Source of the DNA: JACKHO01 sp041398745
GTDB lineage: Bacteria; Planctomycetota; Planctomycetia; Planctomycetales; Planctomycetaceae
Direction: 5' to 3'
Length of the DNA stretch: 64,000 bases
Assembly (NCBI GenBank): GCA_041398745.1
Contig: JAWKUB010000008.1
Coordinates: 248,001 to 312,000 of the forward strand
A model generated the notes under the pieces. That model ran no database searches, was not told the DNA's origin, and worked only from the letters and a program-made list of their open reading frames with translations. Within the stretch, counting starts at the first letter, position 1. Every line of letters starts with the position of its first letter. Of the stretch, positions 47,701 through 56,039 are shown piece after piece. The translations under genes were made by a program, and so were the position numbers.

Positions 47701-50700
47701 CGACGGCAACGGTGTGTTCACCCAGACGAGTCAGATCTTTAATTTTCTCACTGAAGCCGTTGAGATGGGTGACATGGATGGGGACGGCGACCTCGACATC
47801 GTTGTGAGCGGTCCAAATCAGTCTTACACGTTAAGAAATTTTGCCCTCGGGCTCTTCGGTAACAGAAACACTGGTGGTGTACTCGACAACCTGGAGGAAA
47901 TGAAGCTCGCGGACGTCGATGGGGACGGCGACCTGGACGTGATCGGCCAGAAGAACGGCCTTCAAGTCTACCTGAATGAAGGAATCTACAATTATTCCGC
48001 AGGGCCCCAGATTACTTCCGACTCGGTGTTGGACTTCGAGGTTGGCGATATCGACAACGATGGAGATGTGGACATCCTGATCTCCAAAGAAAGTTACTTG
48101 ATTGGCCCCGGTGGCGGTGAATTCGACCGGTACCTGCAGGTCATTCGCCGCGCCGTAAATAATGGCGATGGCTCCTTCTCATTCAGTGACACTGGAGTTT
48201 ATGGGTCGTTCCTGGATCTGGAGCTGGGCGATTTTGACAACGATGGAGACCTGGATGCATTCCTTGTCGAGGAGGTGTATACCGGATATGACGGCAATCC
48301 GGAAATCTATTACCCGGACTCGTTCGTCCCGATAGGAGTTGTCGGCCGGTTCTGGTCGAACAACGGAAGCGGAGGTTTCAGCGACAGCGGGCAAACGCTC
48401 GACTACAACGTGACTCCGACGAGTGCCTACGCGTATGACGACGTTTCCGTCACAGCGGCAGACGTCAACGGGGATGGCAGTCTCGACATTGTGACTGGGG
48501 ACTTCACCGCCGCAAAGGTTTGGTTCAACAATGTCGCGCCAACTTTGTCGGTCGACAACGCTGCAATCGTAGTTGAAAGAGACGCCATCGCCACAAACAC
48601 TGGGGGTGTTTTCGACTCCGCGTATGACTCCTACACGCTCGCGGCATCCATCGGTACCATCACGGACAACGGCGATGGTACCTGGTCATGGGAGTATTCC
48701 CAAACATCGGCATTTGGCACAACCACGGTGACGGTCTCCGCGACTGATTCACTGGGAAGTATCACTGAGATCACTTTTGAGTTGGTTGTCAGTGCTCCTC
48801 CTGCAATTTCAACGGACAACTCATCAACGAGCATTCCGGAGGGACAGGTCGCCACAAATTCGGGGACCTTTTCGCATCCAGTCACAGGGACCATGGTGAG
48901 CTTATCTGCTTCCATTGGAACTGTGACGGACAACGGTGATGGAACCTGGAACTGGTCATTCGACACGACTGATGGCCCAGATGAGTCTCAAACCGTCACA
49001 ATCACGGCAACTGAAGACCATGGTCTAACTTCAACTATCTCGTTCAATCTGCTTGTCAACAATCAGGCTCCCGTCATTTCCGTGGATGCCGCAAGCGTTA
49101 CTGTGAACGAGGGTGCAGCGGCATTCATGACTGGGATGATCTCAGACGCCGGCATGGACACTGTCACTCTGTCAGCAAGTATCGGTACGGTAAGCGATAA
49201 TGGGGACGGAACCTGGACGTGGTTGTTTGACACCAACGACGGCCCAGATGATTCCCAGACGGTAACCATCACTGCTGTCGACAGTGATGGTGCGGATGTC
49301 GAAACGTCCTTCGAGCTAATTGTCAATAACGTGGGGCCTGTACTGAGCTTCAACGCCTCTTCGCTACTCCTGTTCGAAGGAGAGACTGCAACAAAGTCGG
49401 GGACGATTTCCGACATCGATGGAGTTGCATCATTCACAGCCTCGCAGGGCACGATTGTCCTGAATCCCGATGGAACATGGACCTGGACGGATGTCGCGAG
49501 CACTTCATTTGGAGCACCGCCGCAAAGAGTGGTCCTGACCGCTATGGATTGGGACGGAGCAATGACTCAGCGCGACTTCACTCTCACCGTGCTCAATGTC
49601 CCGGTGACATTCGAATTCGACTCCAGCGATTCAACCGTCACTGTAGGAGAAACGGTAACTCGAACAGGAACCTACGATAATCCACGCAACGAGCCGCTTA
49701 ATTTCTGGAGCAACGTCGGTCAGTTTTCAGACAACGGCGACGGAACCTTTAGCTGGACTTGGATTGCCCCTGACACTCCACTGACTCAAGATGTACTGTA
49801 TACATTCGCAGACGATGACAGTGCTTCGGGAGGCTTCTTCCAGATTACCGTCACAAACAACGTCGCGCCGACGATTTCTCTCGACAACGAAGTCAATTCC
49901 ATCCTCGAGTTGACCATCCTCAACGTCGACCAGAAGGTGGCTGATATTGTCATCACCGATGATGGCCACGGTACGAACGACCTCTCGCTCGCCGGGGCTG
50001 ACGCGAGCTACTTCGTGTTGTCTGGAACGGAACTGTTCCTGAAGGCGGGGACGGTGCTCGACTTTGAAACCAAGGCAACCTACACCGTGGATATACAGGT
50101 GGATGACGCGTCAGTCGGAAGCACGCCAGATGACACCGTGACATTCACACTCAACGTAGTTGACGTTCCCGAACCTCCAGAAGTTGATGTGAAACTCGAT
50201 TTGGCTGATGTCCCCTCGGGTAACGGTGTGTTGTTTAGCAATGCCGCCCTCGGTGGTACGGCGCCATCTCTGACGTTTACGGTCGAGAACAATGGAATTG
50301 GTGATCTCATTCTCCAACCCATTAGTGTGCCTTCCGGGTTCACGTTGACGTCAGCCAACTTCACCACCAATCAGATCGTTACGCCAGGCAGTTCAGTCAA
50401 CTTCAGCGTGCAAATGAACACCGACTCCTCCGGTGTGAAGTCGGGAGCATTGACGTTCGCAACCAACGACAGTACAGCCGCAGAGCAGGCTTATATGATT
50501 AATCTGTCCGGCGCCGTCATTGTACCGACGACTTCGCCCACGACAGTCTCAAGTGGTGCTCTGCTCATCGACGATGGAGACGATGGCTACTTCGCTCCAG
50601 GTAACTGGACAACATTCGGTGCTGGCTACAGCGGCGATGGACAGTATGCGAAGTCCCACGACGGACCGGATCGCGCAATCTGGGCGTTTGGAGGATTAAG

Positions 50701-52561
50701 CGCCGGTCAATTCCGAGTCTTCATCACGTGGCAGAATGGTGGCGACAAGGCCGATGACGTCACCGTCCTTGTGCGAGATGGTGTCGGCGGCCCGGTGCTC
50801 TCGACGAACAGCATTGCGGAGAATGTTGCTCCGTTGAACGACCGCTATGAAGGAGGTCGCCGGTTCCAATTGCTCGATACCGTGGTCATCACAGGAACTG
50901 ATTTGGTTGTCGAGTTAGTCGACAACGGCACCGGCAAGACAATTGTCGCCGACGCAGTTCTCATTGAACCATTCACGCCACCGCCCGCCACCCCGGAAAT
51001 CACAGTACGTGAAACGGGCGATTTGATGGACGGCGGAACATTTACCTTCGACTCCGTCATTGAGGGCGGTACGCGGTCGGCAACATTCACGATTCGGAAC
51101 GATGGTTCGGCCGATATCATTCTGCAGCCCGCATCCATTACTGGTTCAGCATTCAGTATTCGAACTGGAACGAATTTTGACGCAAACCAGCATCTCGCTC
51201 CTGGCGCCTCTGTGACAATTACGGTGGACGTGGATGCAAGCACCGCAGGCTCATTCAACGGAATGCTTTCCATTCCAAGCAACGATGGCGACGAGAACCC
51301 ATTCGATTTGGCCTTGCTGGCGACCGTCAACCCGGCTGACGCTGTGTCATTCATCATCGATGATGGCGACCCGGGGTTCTCGCTGACTGGAAACTGGAAT
51401 GACGTCACCAGATACGGCTACGGCGCAGATGCGAAGGCAATTAGCGTCACGAATAGCGGAACGGCGACATGGACGTTCAGCGGCCTTGCTCCCGGGGAGT
51501 ACGTGGTCTCGACGACATGGCTCAACGGCAGTGACCGGGCTGACGCCGTGAACTATGTCATTCATGATGGTCCCGGCGGTTCCGTACTGTCGACTGTACC
51601 TGTCAACCAAAAGAATGCTCCGACCGGCGACACGTATGGTGGCCGCAAATTCCAAGGATTAGGAAGCGTGACAATTACAGGCGACAAGCTGGTCGTCGTG
51701 GTAAACAACACGGGAACAAATGGTGCGGTCATCGCTGATGCTGTCCGCATTGAAGCGGTCACTCCACCACCGAACACGCCGGAAGTGGACGTCAAGCAGG
51801 ACACACTCACTGTCCTCGACTATGGCTCTTTCAATCTCGGCAGTGCGAACCTAGGTGATCCCCAATTGGAGAAAACATTCACTGTGAAGAATGCCGGTAC
51901 CTCTAACCTCACATTGGAGCCCATTTCGGTCACAGGAACCGGATTCTCACTGGTTGGAGCTAATTTTACTTCTGGCCAGGTACTCGCACCGAACGAAACA
52001 GCCACGTTTACCGTTGGCCTTTCGACGGCCACGTTGGGAACGTTTAGCGGCAATGTGTCGTTCCTGAATAATGACGGCGATGAGAACCCGTTCAACTTCG
52101 AGCTGTCTGGTTCCATTAACGTCGCACCACCCTCAGGTGTCTACGTCATCGATGATGGAGACGCGGGGTTCACGACCACCGGGCTTGCTTCCTCGGTCGC
52201 GACAACAGCCGGCTACGCAGGTGACTTGACCGTGGCCAGTGCGAGCAACGGAGACGACACGGCCCGCTGGGAGTTCACCGGGCTCGCCGCTGGAAGCTAC
52301 GACGTGGCGCTTACCTGGCAACGCGCGGGTGATCGTGCCACGTCAGTGACATATGTCATTAAGGATGGCGACAGCGGAGTCATCCTGGACACGGTGGTCA
52401 TCGATCAGACCCTGGCCCCGGTCGGATTCACCGATAACAAGCGGCCATTCCAGATTCTGACGAATGTCGCTGTTGCAAGTTCTCTGGTCATCGAAATGTC
52501 CACCGCAGGTACCACCGGCGCAGTCATCATCGACGCCGCCAGAATTCAGAAAACCAGTTAG
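44729..52561 (+). CDS. Giant secreted multidomain protein (FG-GAP, DUF11, Ig-like, ASH-like, golvesin-like)
   Basis: From ATG 44729 the product has 2610 residues. The basic leader (RRPARRRSQHVSVAQLEIL) ends in ENREMLSA, the same planctomycete export motif as in the RTX gene. Order: FG-GAP/VCBS repeats (about 45-388; DxDxDGDxD calcium loops), a beta-sandwich region, DUF11-like domain (735-834), a second FG-GAP set (885-1268), five Ig-like repeats with ASIGTxTDNGDGTW (1270-1711), a cadherin-like piece, then three copies of an ASH-like domain plus golvesin-like/CBM-type domain (1815-2081, 2088-2346, 2349-2610). Such proteins are cell-surface or matrix proteins for adhesion. It has no anchor; the stop follows the last domain. 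The 299 bases before ATG 44729 hold no gene. Confidence 0.9.
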   Translation: MLFEALAKLFRTQPKRRPARRRSQHVSVAQLEILENREMLSATVATGYGTFQYAEDLASDFGGKVVDINNDSALDVVGDSVHIRSGDGWLTFADGPGVGRLVDIDGDNDLDVVRNQYWVENLGGGTSWAQHVVDTIDLKGSGFSYISSDAGDFDNDGDMDIVVSVDDWVYWHENVNGDGSEWVGHEVWRSGVFDFVSTAVADMDNDGDQDIVIGTWKFNILWAENNGSGSFSRLGSRVIGDVSEDGDPRSAYHLEVGDFDQDGRTDLFAVGESAVDGAINWFTPKDDPTERFRKTVVDRIQRPDRVMTAVDLDNDGELELVIGSRRLNGRGANKVFVYERTSPFSFTQVVLSDDWQGAVIDTGDLDNDGDIDLVGQGFISWNTGGDFHVETTDISPTAIANDSDSAVLKIDATHNGQDGDEDIFLTSFSFMVDDGMGEVGSSPLNNSTINSLFDNWKIHLDNGDGSLGIGDSFVVSVVPNSDNGVVRVDLTAAASSLRRLNPGQTRSYLLEVEMAARAHEFGDFRITNLTDLGILAGTDASATDVSGDIEANNDYSPNVSATLESAGNISFSLNTATLNQGTFDPSTVVDLLRIDATHTGLVDGELASLAFRFDDAAGTRELDSLEVNGLVEYLSIVAEDDSEVIRIENLSLHNGVLIVNLPDGDSRLNFLNETKSFRVNIQVSADAINQATRSFKITHLTADSNTERSSVELTSNDAPATLVSTPDRSATIFTGTEIDVVVTSSISTPVTGQQVTYTIIVSNQHATTGASGIQVQGILPGNLLNIMLVDLQVSGGATSSQSIGTSLAGTWTDTLSLPQQSSVTYTLTGTLADLGVANRSMEPEFLVSGVSTTLPTALFDTNLDNNQASRSDLVRFSSTGTGEFVDSGVDLANLNGSGAERVNEIALGDIDGDGDIDAIVTRGASGVASYATVLFNDGTGAYTESSQDLGYSNFTGAVLGDFDRDGDLDLYLATSTGVAGVTDDTDRVYLNDGNGVFTQTSQIFNFLTEAVEMGDMDGDGDLDIVVSGPNQSYTLRNFALGLFGNRNTGGVLDNLEEMKLADVDGDGDLDVIGQKNGLQVYLNEGIYNYSAGPQITSDSVLDFEVGDIDNDGDVDILISKESYLIGPGGGEFDRYLQVIRRAVNNGDGSFSFSDTGVYGSFLDLELGDFDNDGDLDAFLVEEVYTGYDGNPEIYYPDSFVPIGVVGRFWSNNGSGGFSDSGQTLDYNVTPTSAYAYDDVSVTAADVNGDGSLDIVTGDFTAAKVWFNNVAPTLSVDNAAIVVERDAIATNTGGVFDSAYDSYTLAASIGTITDNGDGTWSWEYSQTSAFGTTTVTVSATDSLGSITEITFELVVSAPPAISTDNSSTSIPEGQVATNSGTFSHPVTGTMVSLSASIGTVTDNGDGTWNWSFDTTDGPDESQTVTITATEDHGLTSTISFNLLVNNQAPVISVDAASVTVNEGAAAFMTGMISDAGMDTVTLSASIGTVSDNGDGTWTWLFDTNDGPDDSQTVTITAVDSDGADVETSFELIVNNVGPVLSFNASSLLLFEGETATKSGTISDIDGVASFTASQGTIVLNPDGTWTWTDVASTSFGAPPQRVVLTAMDWDGAMTQRDFTLTVLNVPVTFEFDSSDSTVTVGETVTRTGTYDNPRNEPLNFWSNVGQFSDNGDGTFSWTWIAPDTPLTQDVLYTFADDDSASGGFFQITVTNNVAPTISLDNEVNSILELTILNVDQKVADIVITDDGHGTNDLSLAGADASYFVLSGTELFLKAGTVLDFETKATYTVDIQVDDASVGSTPDDTVTFTLNVVDVPEPPEVDVKLDLADVPSGNGVLFSNAALGGTAPSLTFTVENNGIGDLILQPISVPSGFTLTSANFTTNQIVTPGSSVNFSVQMNTDSSGVKSGALTFATNDSTAAEQAYMINLSGAVIVPTTSPTTVSSGALLIDDGDDGYFAPGNWTTFGAGYSGDGQYAKSHDGPDRAIWAFGGLSAGQFRVFITWQNGGDKADDVTVLVRDGVGGPVLSTNSIAENVAPLNDRYEGGRRFQLLDTVVITGTDLVVELVDNGTGKTIVADAVLIEPFTPPPATPEITVRETGDLMDGGTFTFDSVIEGGTRSATFTIRNDGSADIILQPASITGSAFSIRTGTNFDANQHLAPGASVTITVDVDASTAGSFNGMLSIPSNDGDENPFDLALLATVNPADAVSFIIDDGDPGFSLTGNWNDVTRYGYGADAKAISVTNSGTATWTFSGLAPGEYVVSTTWLNGSDRADAVNYVIHDGPGGSVLSTVPVNQKNAPTGDTYGGRKFQGLGSVTITGDKLVVVVNNTGTNGAVIADAVRIEAVTPPPNTPEVDVKQDTLTVLDYGSFNLGSANLGDPQLEKTFTVKNAGTSNLTLEPISVTGTGFSLVGANFTSGQVLAPNETATFTVGLSTATLGTFSGNVSFLNNDGDENPFNFELSGSINVAPPSGVYVIDDGDAGFTTTGLASSVATTAGYAGDLTVASASNGDDTARWEFTGLAAGSYDVALTWQRAGDRATSVTYVIKDGDSGVILDTVVIDQTLAPVGFTDNKRPFQILTNVAVASSLVIEMSTAGTTGAVIIDAARIQKTS

Positions 52562-53148
52562 TCCAGGATGAAATGGTCTAATTAACCATCAGCAAATCAG
52601 GAGACTGTATCCTCATAGGTGCAACTGGTTGGTGCCATTTGTCACGAAGCGAGATGCGTTTTCAAATTTGAACTGGCGGAAATCCCAGACAAATGGCGAC
52701 TTGTTTTGCGTCGTCCGAACCAGGCTTTGGCTCGCGCTGACATGCCGGACGCATCATGGACCAGTTCCTTTTACGTCATTGATTGGTCTTGATTTGGACG
52801 AGGCAAATCGCTGATGGCACGCCAAAAGGCGACTCAAGTGTTTACCATAAGTTCTTGGCCCCAATACACAAACAGCCCGCCATGATTGACTGTGGCGGGC
52901 TGGTTTAGTGTAAAAGTGGAGGATAACGGACTGCGGCCACAGACGCTCAAACCCCTTGTTTTTAAGGGTTTCCGAAGATCGGGGATGGCGAAAAAGGACA
53001 TGAAATAGGCCAAAAAGGACAAATGCCAAATCCACATCAAAACGGACCCGCATTGTAGGCTCACATTTGCGACCTAACGACGGTTACTCAACGCCGTATG
53101 GACCATTGAATATCAAAAACGTAGACTTGGCTTGAAAGGAGCATCTCA
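52562..53148. other. Gene-free stretch, probable left edge of accessory element
   Basis: No gene was found in these 587 bases. They contain a perfect 10-bp stem hairpin CAGCCCGCCA / TGGCGGGCTG (52873-52882 and 52893-52902), an inverted repeat AACCCCTT/AAGGGTTT at about 52949-52971, and a direct repeat AAAAAGGACA at 52991-53000 and 53012-53021. The change from chromosome-type to accessory-type genes falls here. No integrase gene and no tRNA fragment could be identified, so an attachment site is not proven. Confidence 0.5.
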
Positions 53149-54435
53149 ATGAGTCGATCAAGTCTACCCACAGTAACGCCGTTCCAACTGATGCCCGAAC
53201 TTCCAACATGGGAGTTCGAGGCACTCAAGGAGTCGATCCGGCAGCACGGCGTCATCGTGCCGGTTGTCAGGGACGAACACGGCGTGATCATCGATGGGCA
53301 TCATCGAGATCGAGCCTGCCGAGAACTCAAGATCAAGAACGTGCCGACGATCACGTTGGCTGGGCTGACTGACGACCAAAAACGGGACCACTCACTCGTC
53401 TTGAACTTGGTGCGACGGAAAATCGCCCGAAAACAAATGCGAGCGATCATCGCTACGGAACTTCGCCGTCAACCCGATCTCTCGAATCGATGGCTGGCTG
53501 AGATCGTCGGCACTACCGACAAGACGATTCAATCTGTGAGGAGTGAACTGCTGCAACGTGCGGAAATTCCGCAGGTGGATGCCTACCGAGGAAAAGATGG
53601 CAAGAGATATGCCGTCACTCGGATCTATTCAGACCGCACAAAACAGGCGGACCGTGCCAGAGCCGCTCTCGCCACTCTGGGCAACGACGCTCCCCGAAAA
53701 CCGATCAGCTTGAAGCAGCTTGAGCGTGAAGCAAAGAAGAAAGAGCGAGCCAACCGAGTTCGAGGGCGTTACCGGAAGCCGGACGACCACGCACCAATTC
53801 GCCTTTACCACTCCGACTTCCGTGATCTTGAAGAGATCGCTCAAATCGAACCGGGCAGTGTGGACCTCGTTCTTACCGACGTTCCGTACAACAAACAATT
53901 CACACGGCAGTTTGACGAGCTTGCTGAGTTTTCCGCACGTGTGTTGAAAGACGGTGGCGTTTTCTGTGTCTACGTCGGTGTCATCCAAGTTGCTGAAGCG
54001 ATCCAGTCGTTCACGCAGCATCTCGAATACAGGGCAACTGCATTTTCATCTTGGCTCGGAGACGGACCCGTCATTCAGCCATTGCAGTGCGTCACACAAA
54101 ATACACCTGTCCTCATCTTCTCAAAAGGGAAATGGACTCGCACCACACGTTGGTACAACTCGTTCCACAACTCGGTCGCTGAGCAGGAACTTCACGAGTG
54201 GCAAAAGCCCCTTGCTGATGTCGAACACTGGTTGATGTCTTTCAGTGATCCCGGTGACTTAATTTGTGATCCTTGTGCAGGCAGCGGAAGCACAGCGGCG
54301 GTTTGTCGGCAACTTGGTAGGCAATTTGTCGGGGGAGACATCGACCGAGACGCTGTTCGACTCGCTCAGACTCGCCTAAAGGAAGAAACGACCGTTTGCG
54401 AAGCGCCTACCCTGTCGCTGGGAAAGGCGAAGTAA
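53149..54435 (+). CDS. ParB-like nuclease domain fused to an N4/N6 DNA methyltransferase
   Basis: The 428-residue protein has an N-terminal ParB/Sulfiredoxin-like domain (residues 1-120; ALKESIRQHGVIVPVVRDEHG, IIDGHHRDRA), a helical middle with HTH (WLAEIVGTTDKTIQSVRSEL), and a C-terminal beta-class DNA methyltransferase: TDVPY at about 243 (motif IV, DPPY type with V) and DPCAGSGSTAAV at about 374 (motif I). It should methylate adenine or cytosine-N4 in DNA using S-adenosylmethionine. The fusion is common in prophages and integrated elements; it may protect element DNA. It is the first gene of the accessory region, with no nuclease gene of a restriction system next to it. Confidence 0.9.
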   Translation: MSRSSLPTVTPFQLMPELPTWEFEALKESIRQHGVIVPVVRDEHGVIIDGHHRDRACRELKIKNVPTITLAGLTDDQKRDHSLVLNLVRRKIARKQMRAIIATELRRQPDLSNRWLAEIVGTTDKTIQSVRSELLQRAEIPQVDAYRGKDGKRYAVTRIYSDRTKQADRARAALATLGNDAPRKPISLKQLEREAKKKERANRVRGRYRKPDDHAPIRLYHSDFRDLEEIAQIEPGSVDLVLTDVPYNKQFTRQFDELAEFSARVLKDGGVFCVYVGVIQVAEAIQSFTQHLEYRATAFSSWLGDGPVIQPLQCVTQNTPVLIFSKGKWTRTTRWYNSFHNSVAEQELHEWQKPLADVEHWLMSFSDPGDLICDPCAGSGSTAAVCRQLGRQFVGGDIDRDAVRLAQTRLKEETTVCEAPTLSLGKAK

Positions 54436-54465
54436 GTAGAACGGACCACACATCAAGCACATGTG

Positions 54466-54496
54466 AGCCGCCAGATGGTGATCGGGCGGCTTTTTT
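54466..54496 (+). terminator. Intrinsic terminator after the ParB-methylase gene
   Basis: Stem AGCCGCC / GGCGGCT (7 bp) around a 12-base loop, then TTTTTT. First of a series of per-gene hairpins in this element. Confidence 0.82.
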
Positions 54497-54520
54497 CGTC
54501 TCCAATCTTGGGAGCAAAGA

Positions 54521-54859
54521 ATGCGTGTTCTTGTCACTGGCGGACGGAAGTTCGACGACATCCAACTGCTCGAAACGACACTTGAAGATGTCCACGAGTC
54601 AGAAGCGATCTCAGTCTTGATTCATGGTGCTGCCAATGGAGCCGACACACTCGCCGGTGAGTGGGCTTCACGACATGGCATTAAAGTTGTCGCCTGCCCT
54701 GCTGATTGGAAGCGATATGGTCGAGCAGCAGGACCAGTGAGAAGTCGGGAAATGCTTGAATTGTCTCCCGATCTTCTGGTGGCGTTTCCGGGCGGAAATG
54801 GAACAGCCGACATGATTTCCGCCGCTAAAAAGAAATGCATCTCGATCCGACACGTTTGA
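54521..54859 (+). CDS. SLOG-family (DUF2493/YspA-like) protein
   Basis: The 112-residue protein opens with RVLVTGGRKFDD and has LIHGAANGADTLAGEWASRHG, then DLLVAFPGGNGTADMISAAKK. GG-x-GT-x-x-M is the SLOG nucleotide-binding loop. SLOG domains bind nucleotides or nucleotide-derived signals such as ADP-ribose; DUF2493 members are frequent in phages and mobile elements. The neighbouring NADAR fragment also belongs to an ADP-ribose-related family. ATG 54521 lies just after a terminator, so it has its own promoter. Confidence 0.87.
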   Translation: MRVLVTGGRKFDDIQLLETTLEDVHESEAISVLIHGAANGADTLAGEWASRHGIKVVACPADWKRYGRAAGPVRSREMLELSPDLLVAFPGGNGTADMISAAKKKCISIRHV

Positions 54860-54880
54860 CATTATTTAACAGTCATCCCA

Positions 54881-54912
54881 AAGCCGTCTGAATTCGCTCA
54901 GGCGGCTTTCTT
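54881..54912 (+). terminator. Intrinsic terminator after the SLOG gene
   Basis: Stem AAGCCGTCTGA / TCAGGCGGCTT (11 bp, one G-T pair) with loop ATTCGC, followed by TTTCTTCG. The second member of the per-gene series. Confidence 0.8.
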
Positions 54913-54970
54913 CGTGACCTTTCTGGACCAAAGCGGAAGGATATCTCCAACCCAAACAAAGGGAGAAACG

Positions 54971-55144
54971 ATGATTTTGATTCGCAAAGTCAAAGAGGAA
55001 CTTGGATGGCTCGGAAACATGTCGCCGCATCCCGTTGAGCATGACGGCAAAACTTACCGAACCACTGAGGCACTCTTCCAAGCACCTCGATTTAATGACA
55101 ACGAAATCATCGAATCCGGCGAGGCAATAATTCGGACCGCTTAA
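54971..55144 (+). pseudogene. N-terminal fragment of a NADAR-family protein
   Basis: The 57 codons from ATG 54971 read MILIRKVKEELGWLGNMSPH, then DGKTYRTTEALFQAPRF, the N-terminal half of the NADAR (YbiA/DUF1768) family. NADAR proteins are ADP-ribose glycosidases or related. Full members are about 140-160 residues and continue after the ALRFxD block into a catalytic SPMAAKM helix that is missing here; a stop codon (TAA 55142) ends the frame. I could not find the missing part in another frame downstream. A good ribosome-binding site (GGGAG) remains, so the short product may still be made. Confidence 0.7.
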
Positions 55145-55198
55145 CCAACTTGAAACAACAACACTCGCAGTCGTCATGGTGGCGGCTGCATTCCAATG

Positions 55199-55235
55199 CC
55201 CACGCACTTCATTTCGAGTGCGTGGGTTTTCTTTT
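55199..55235 (+). terminator. Intrinsic terminator after the NADAR fragment
   Basis: Perfect 10-bp stem CCCACGCACT / AGTGCGTGGG, loop TCATTTCG, then TTTTCTTTT. Third of the per-gene series. Confidence 0.88.
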
Positions 55236-55253
55236 GCCTGAAGGAGACTTTGA

Positions 55254-55916
55254 ATGACCACTACTCTGACTACCGAACAAATTGAAGAAGCCCAAAAGCA
55301 AGAACAGATCATCGACAACGGACTCAGCAGTTATGTCGAGATCGGATTTGCTCTTCGGAAGATTCAGGACGATAAATTGCATGAAGGAAAATTCATCGAC
55401 TATGCAATGGATCGTTTCGCTCTCAAGTCCCACACCATCTACCGGCTAATGCGTGCGGCAGGTGTTGCGAAGAACCTCATCGATGCCGGATTGCCGAGTC
55501 CCAAGAACGCTGGGCAAGCTCACCGCATCTACGAACTTTTCAAAGACGACCCGGCAGAACAAATCAACCTTTGGAAGAAAGTGATCGAGAGCGGCGTGCC
55601 TGCTGCATTGTCCCAGATTGACCGCTTCGCCGATGAGGGTCAGAAGTTCAACACGACTACGGATGAGGATGACTCCGAAGTGGTTGGCGAAGTAGACATG
55701 GATTCGGGACACCATGTTGAACCGATCTCGATTCCGCCCTCAGATGCCGATCCTCTGCCGTGTCTGCGTCGAGCCGCCCAAGAGCTCCACGCCGTCGCTA
55801 ATGCCATCAACGACGGTTTCGACGAACTCGAACCGTTGGAGGAAGAGATCGAACGGATCGCCGAACTGCTCGAAGGAATCCGATCCAAGCTGGGAGTCGT
55901 GAGCTTCGCTGCTTGA
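55254..55916 (+). CDS. Phage-like helical protein of unknown function
   Basis: A 220-residue soluble protein (ATG 55254 with GAAGGAG upstream). The first half resembles phage DUF3102-type or HTH proteins: EEAQKQEQIIDNGLSSYVEIGFALRKIQDDKL, FIDYAMDRFALKSHTIYRLMRAAGVA. The second half has an acidic linker (TTTDEDDSEVVGEVDMD) and a C-terminal coiled-coil region (LRRAAQELHAVANAINDGFDELEPLEEEIERIAELL). No enzymatic motif. It may be a DNA-binding or structural element protein. It has its own hairpin downstream. Confidence 0.72.
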   Translation: MTTTLTTEQIEEAQKQEQIIDNGLSSYVEIGFALRKIQDDKLHEGKFIDYAMDRFALKSHTIYRLMRAAGVAKNLIDAGLPSPKNAGQAHRIYELFKDDPAEQINLWKKVIESGVPAALSQIDRFADEGQKFNTTTDEDDSEVVGEVDMDSGHHVEPISIPPSDADPLPCLRRAAQELHAVANAINDGFDELEPLEEEIERIAELLEGIRSKLGVVSFAA

Positions 55917-55943
55917 TCCTCAATCATGAGTTGCTCCGCTTCA

Positions 55944-55984
55944 GGCTGCTGCTGCCCTTCGCCGGGTGACAGCCGCCTTTTTTT
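55944..55984 (+). terminator. Imperfect hairpin with T tract after the helical-protein gene
   Basis: Outer stem GGCTG/CAGCC and inner CCC/GGG around TTCGCC, followed by TTTTTTT (55978-55984). Imperfect but followed by a good T run. Fourth of the per-gene series. Confidence 0.65.
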
Positions 55985-56039
55985 GTCATCAACCTTAACT
56001 CGTACATGAAAACCCAAATCACAAAGAAGGAGACATTCA

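Noticed and set aside
52834..53064. 76-residue minus-strand frame considered as an integrase tail
   Set aside because: No tyrosine or serine recombinase motif is visible, and it crosses the perfect hairpin.
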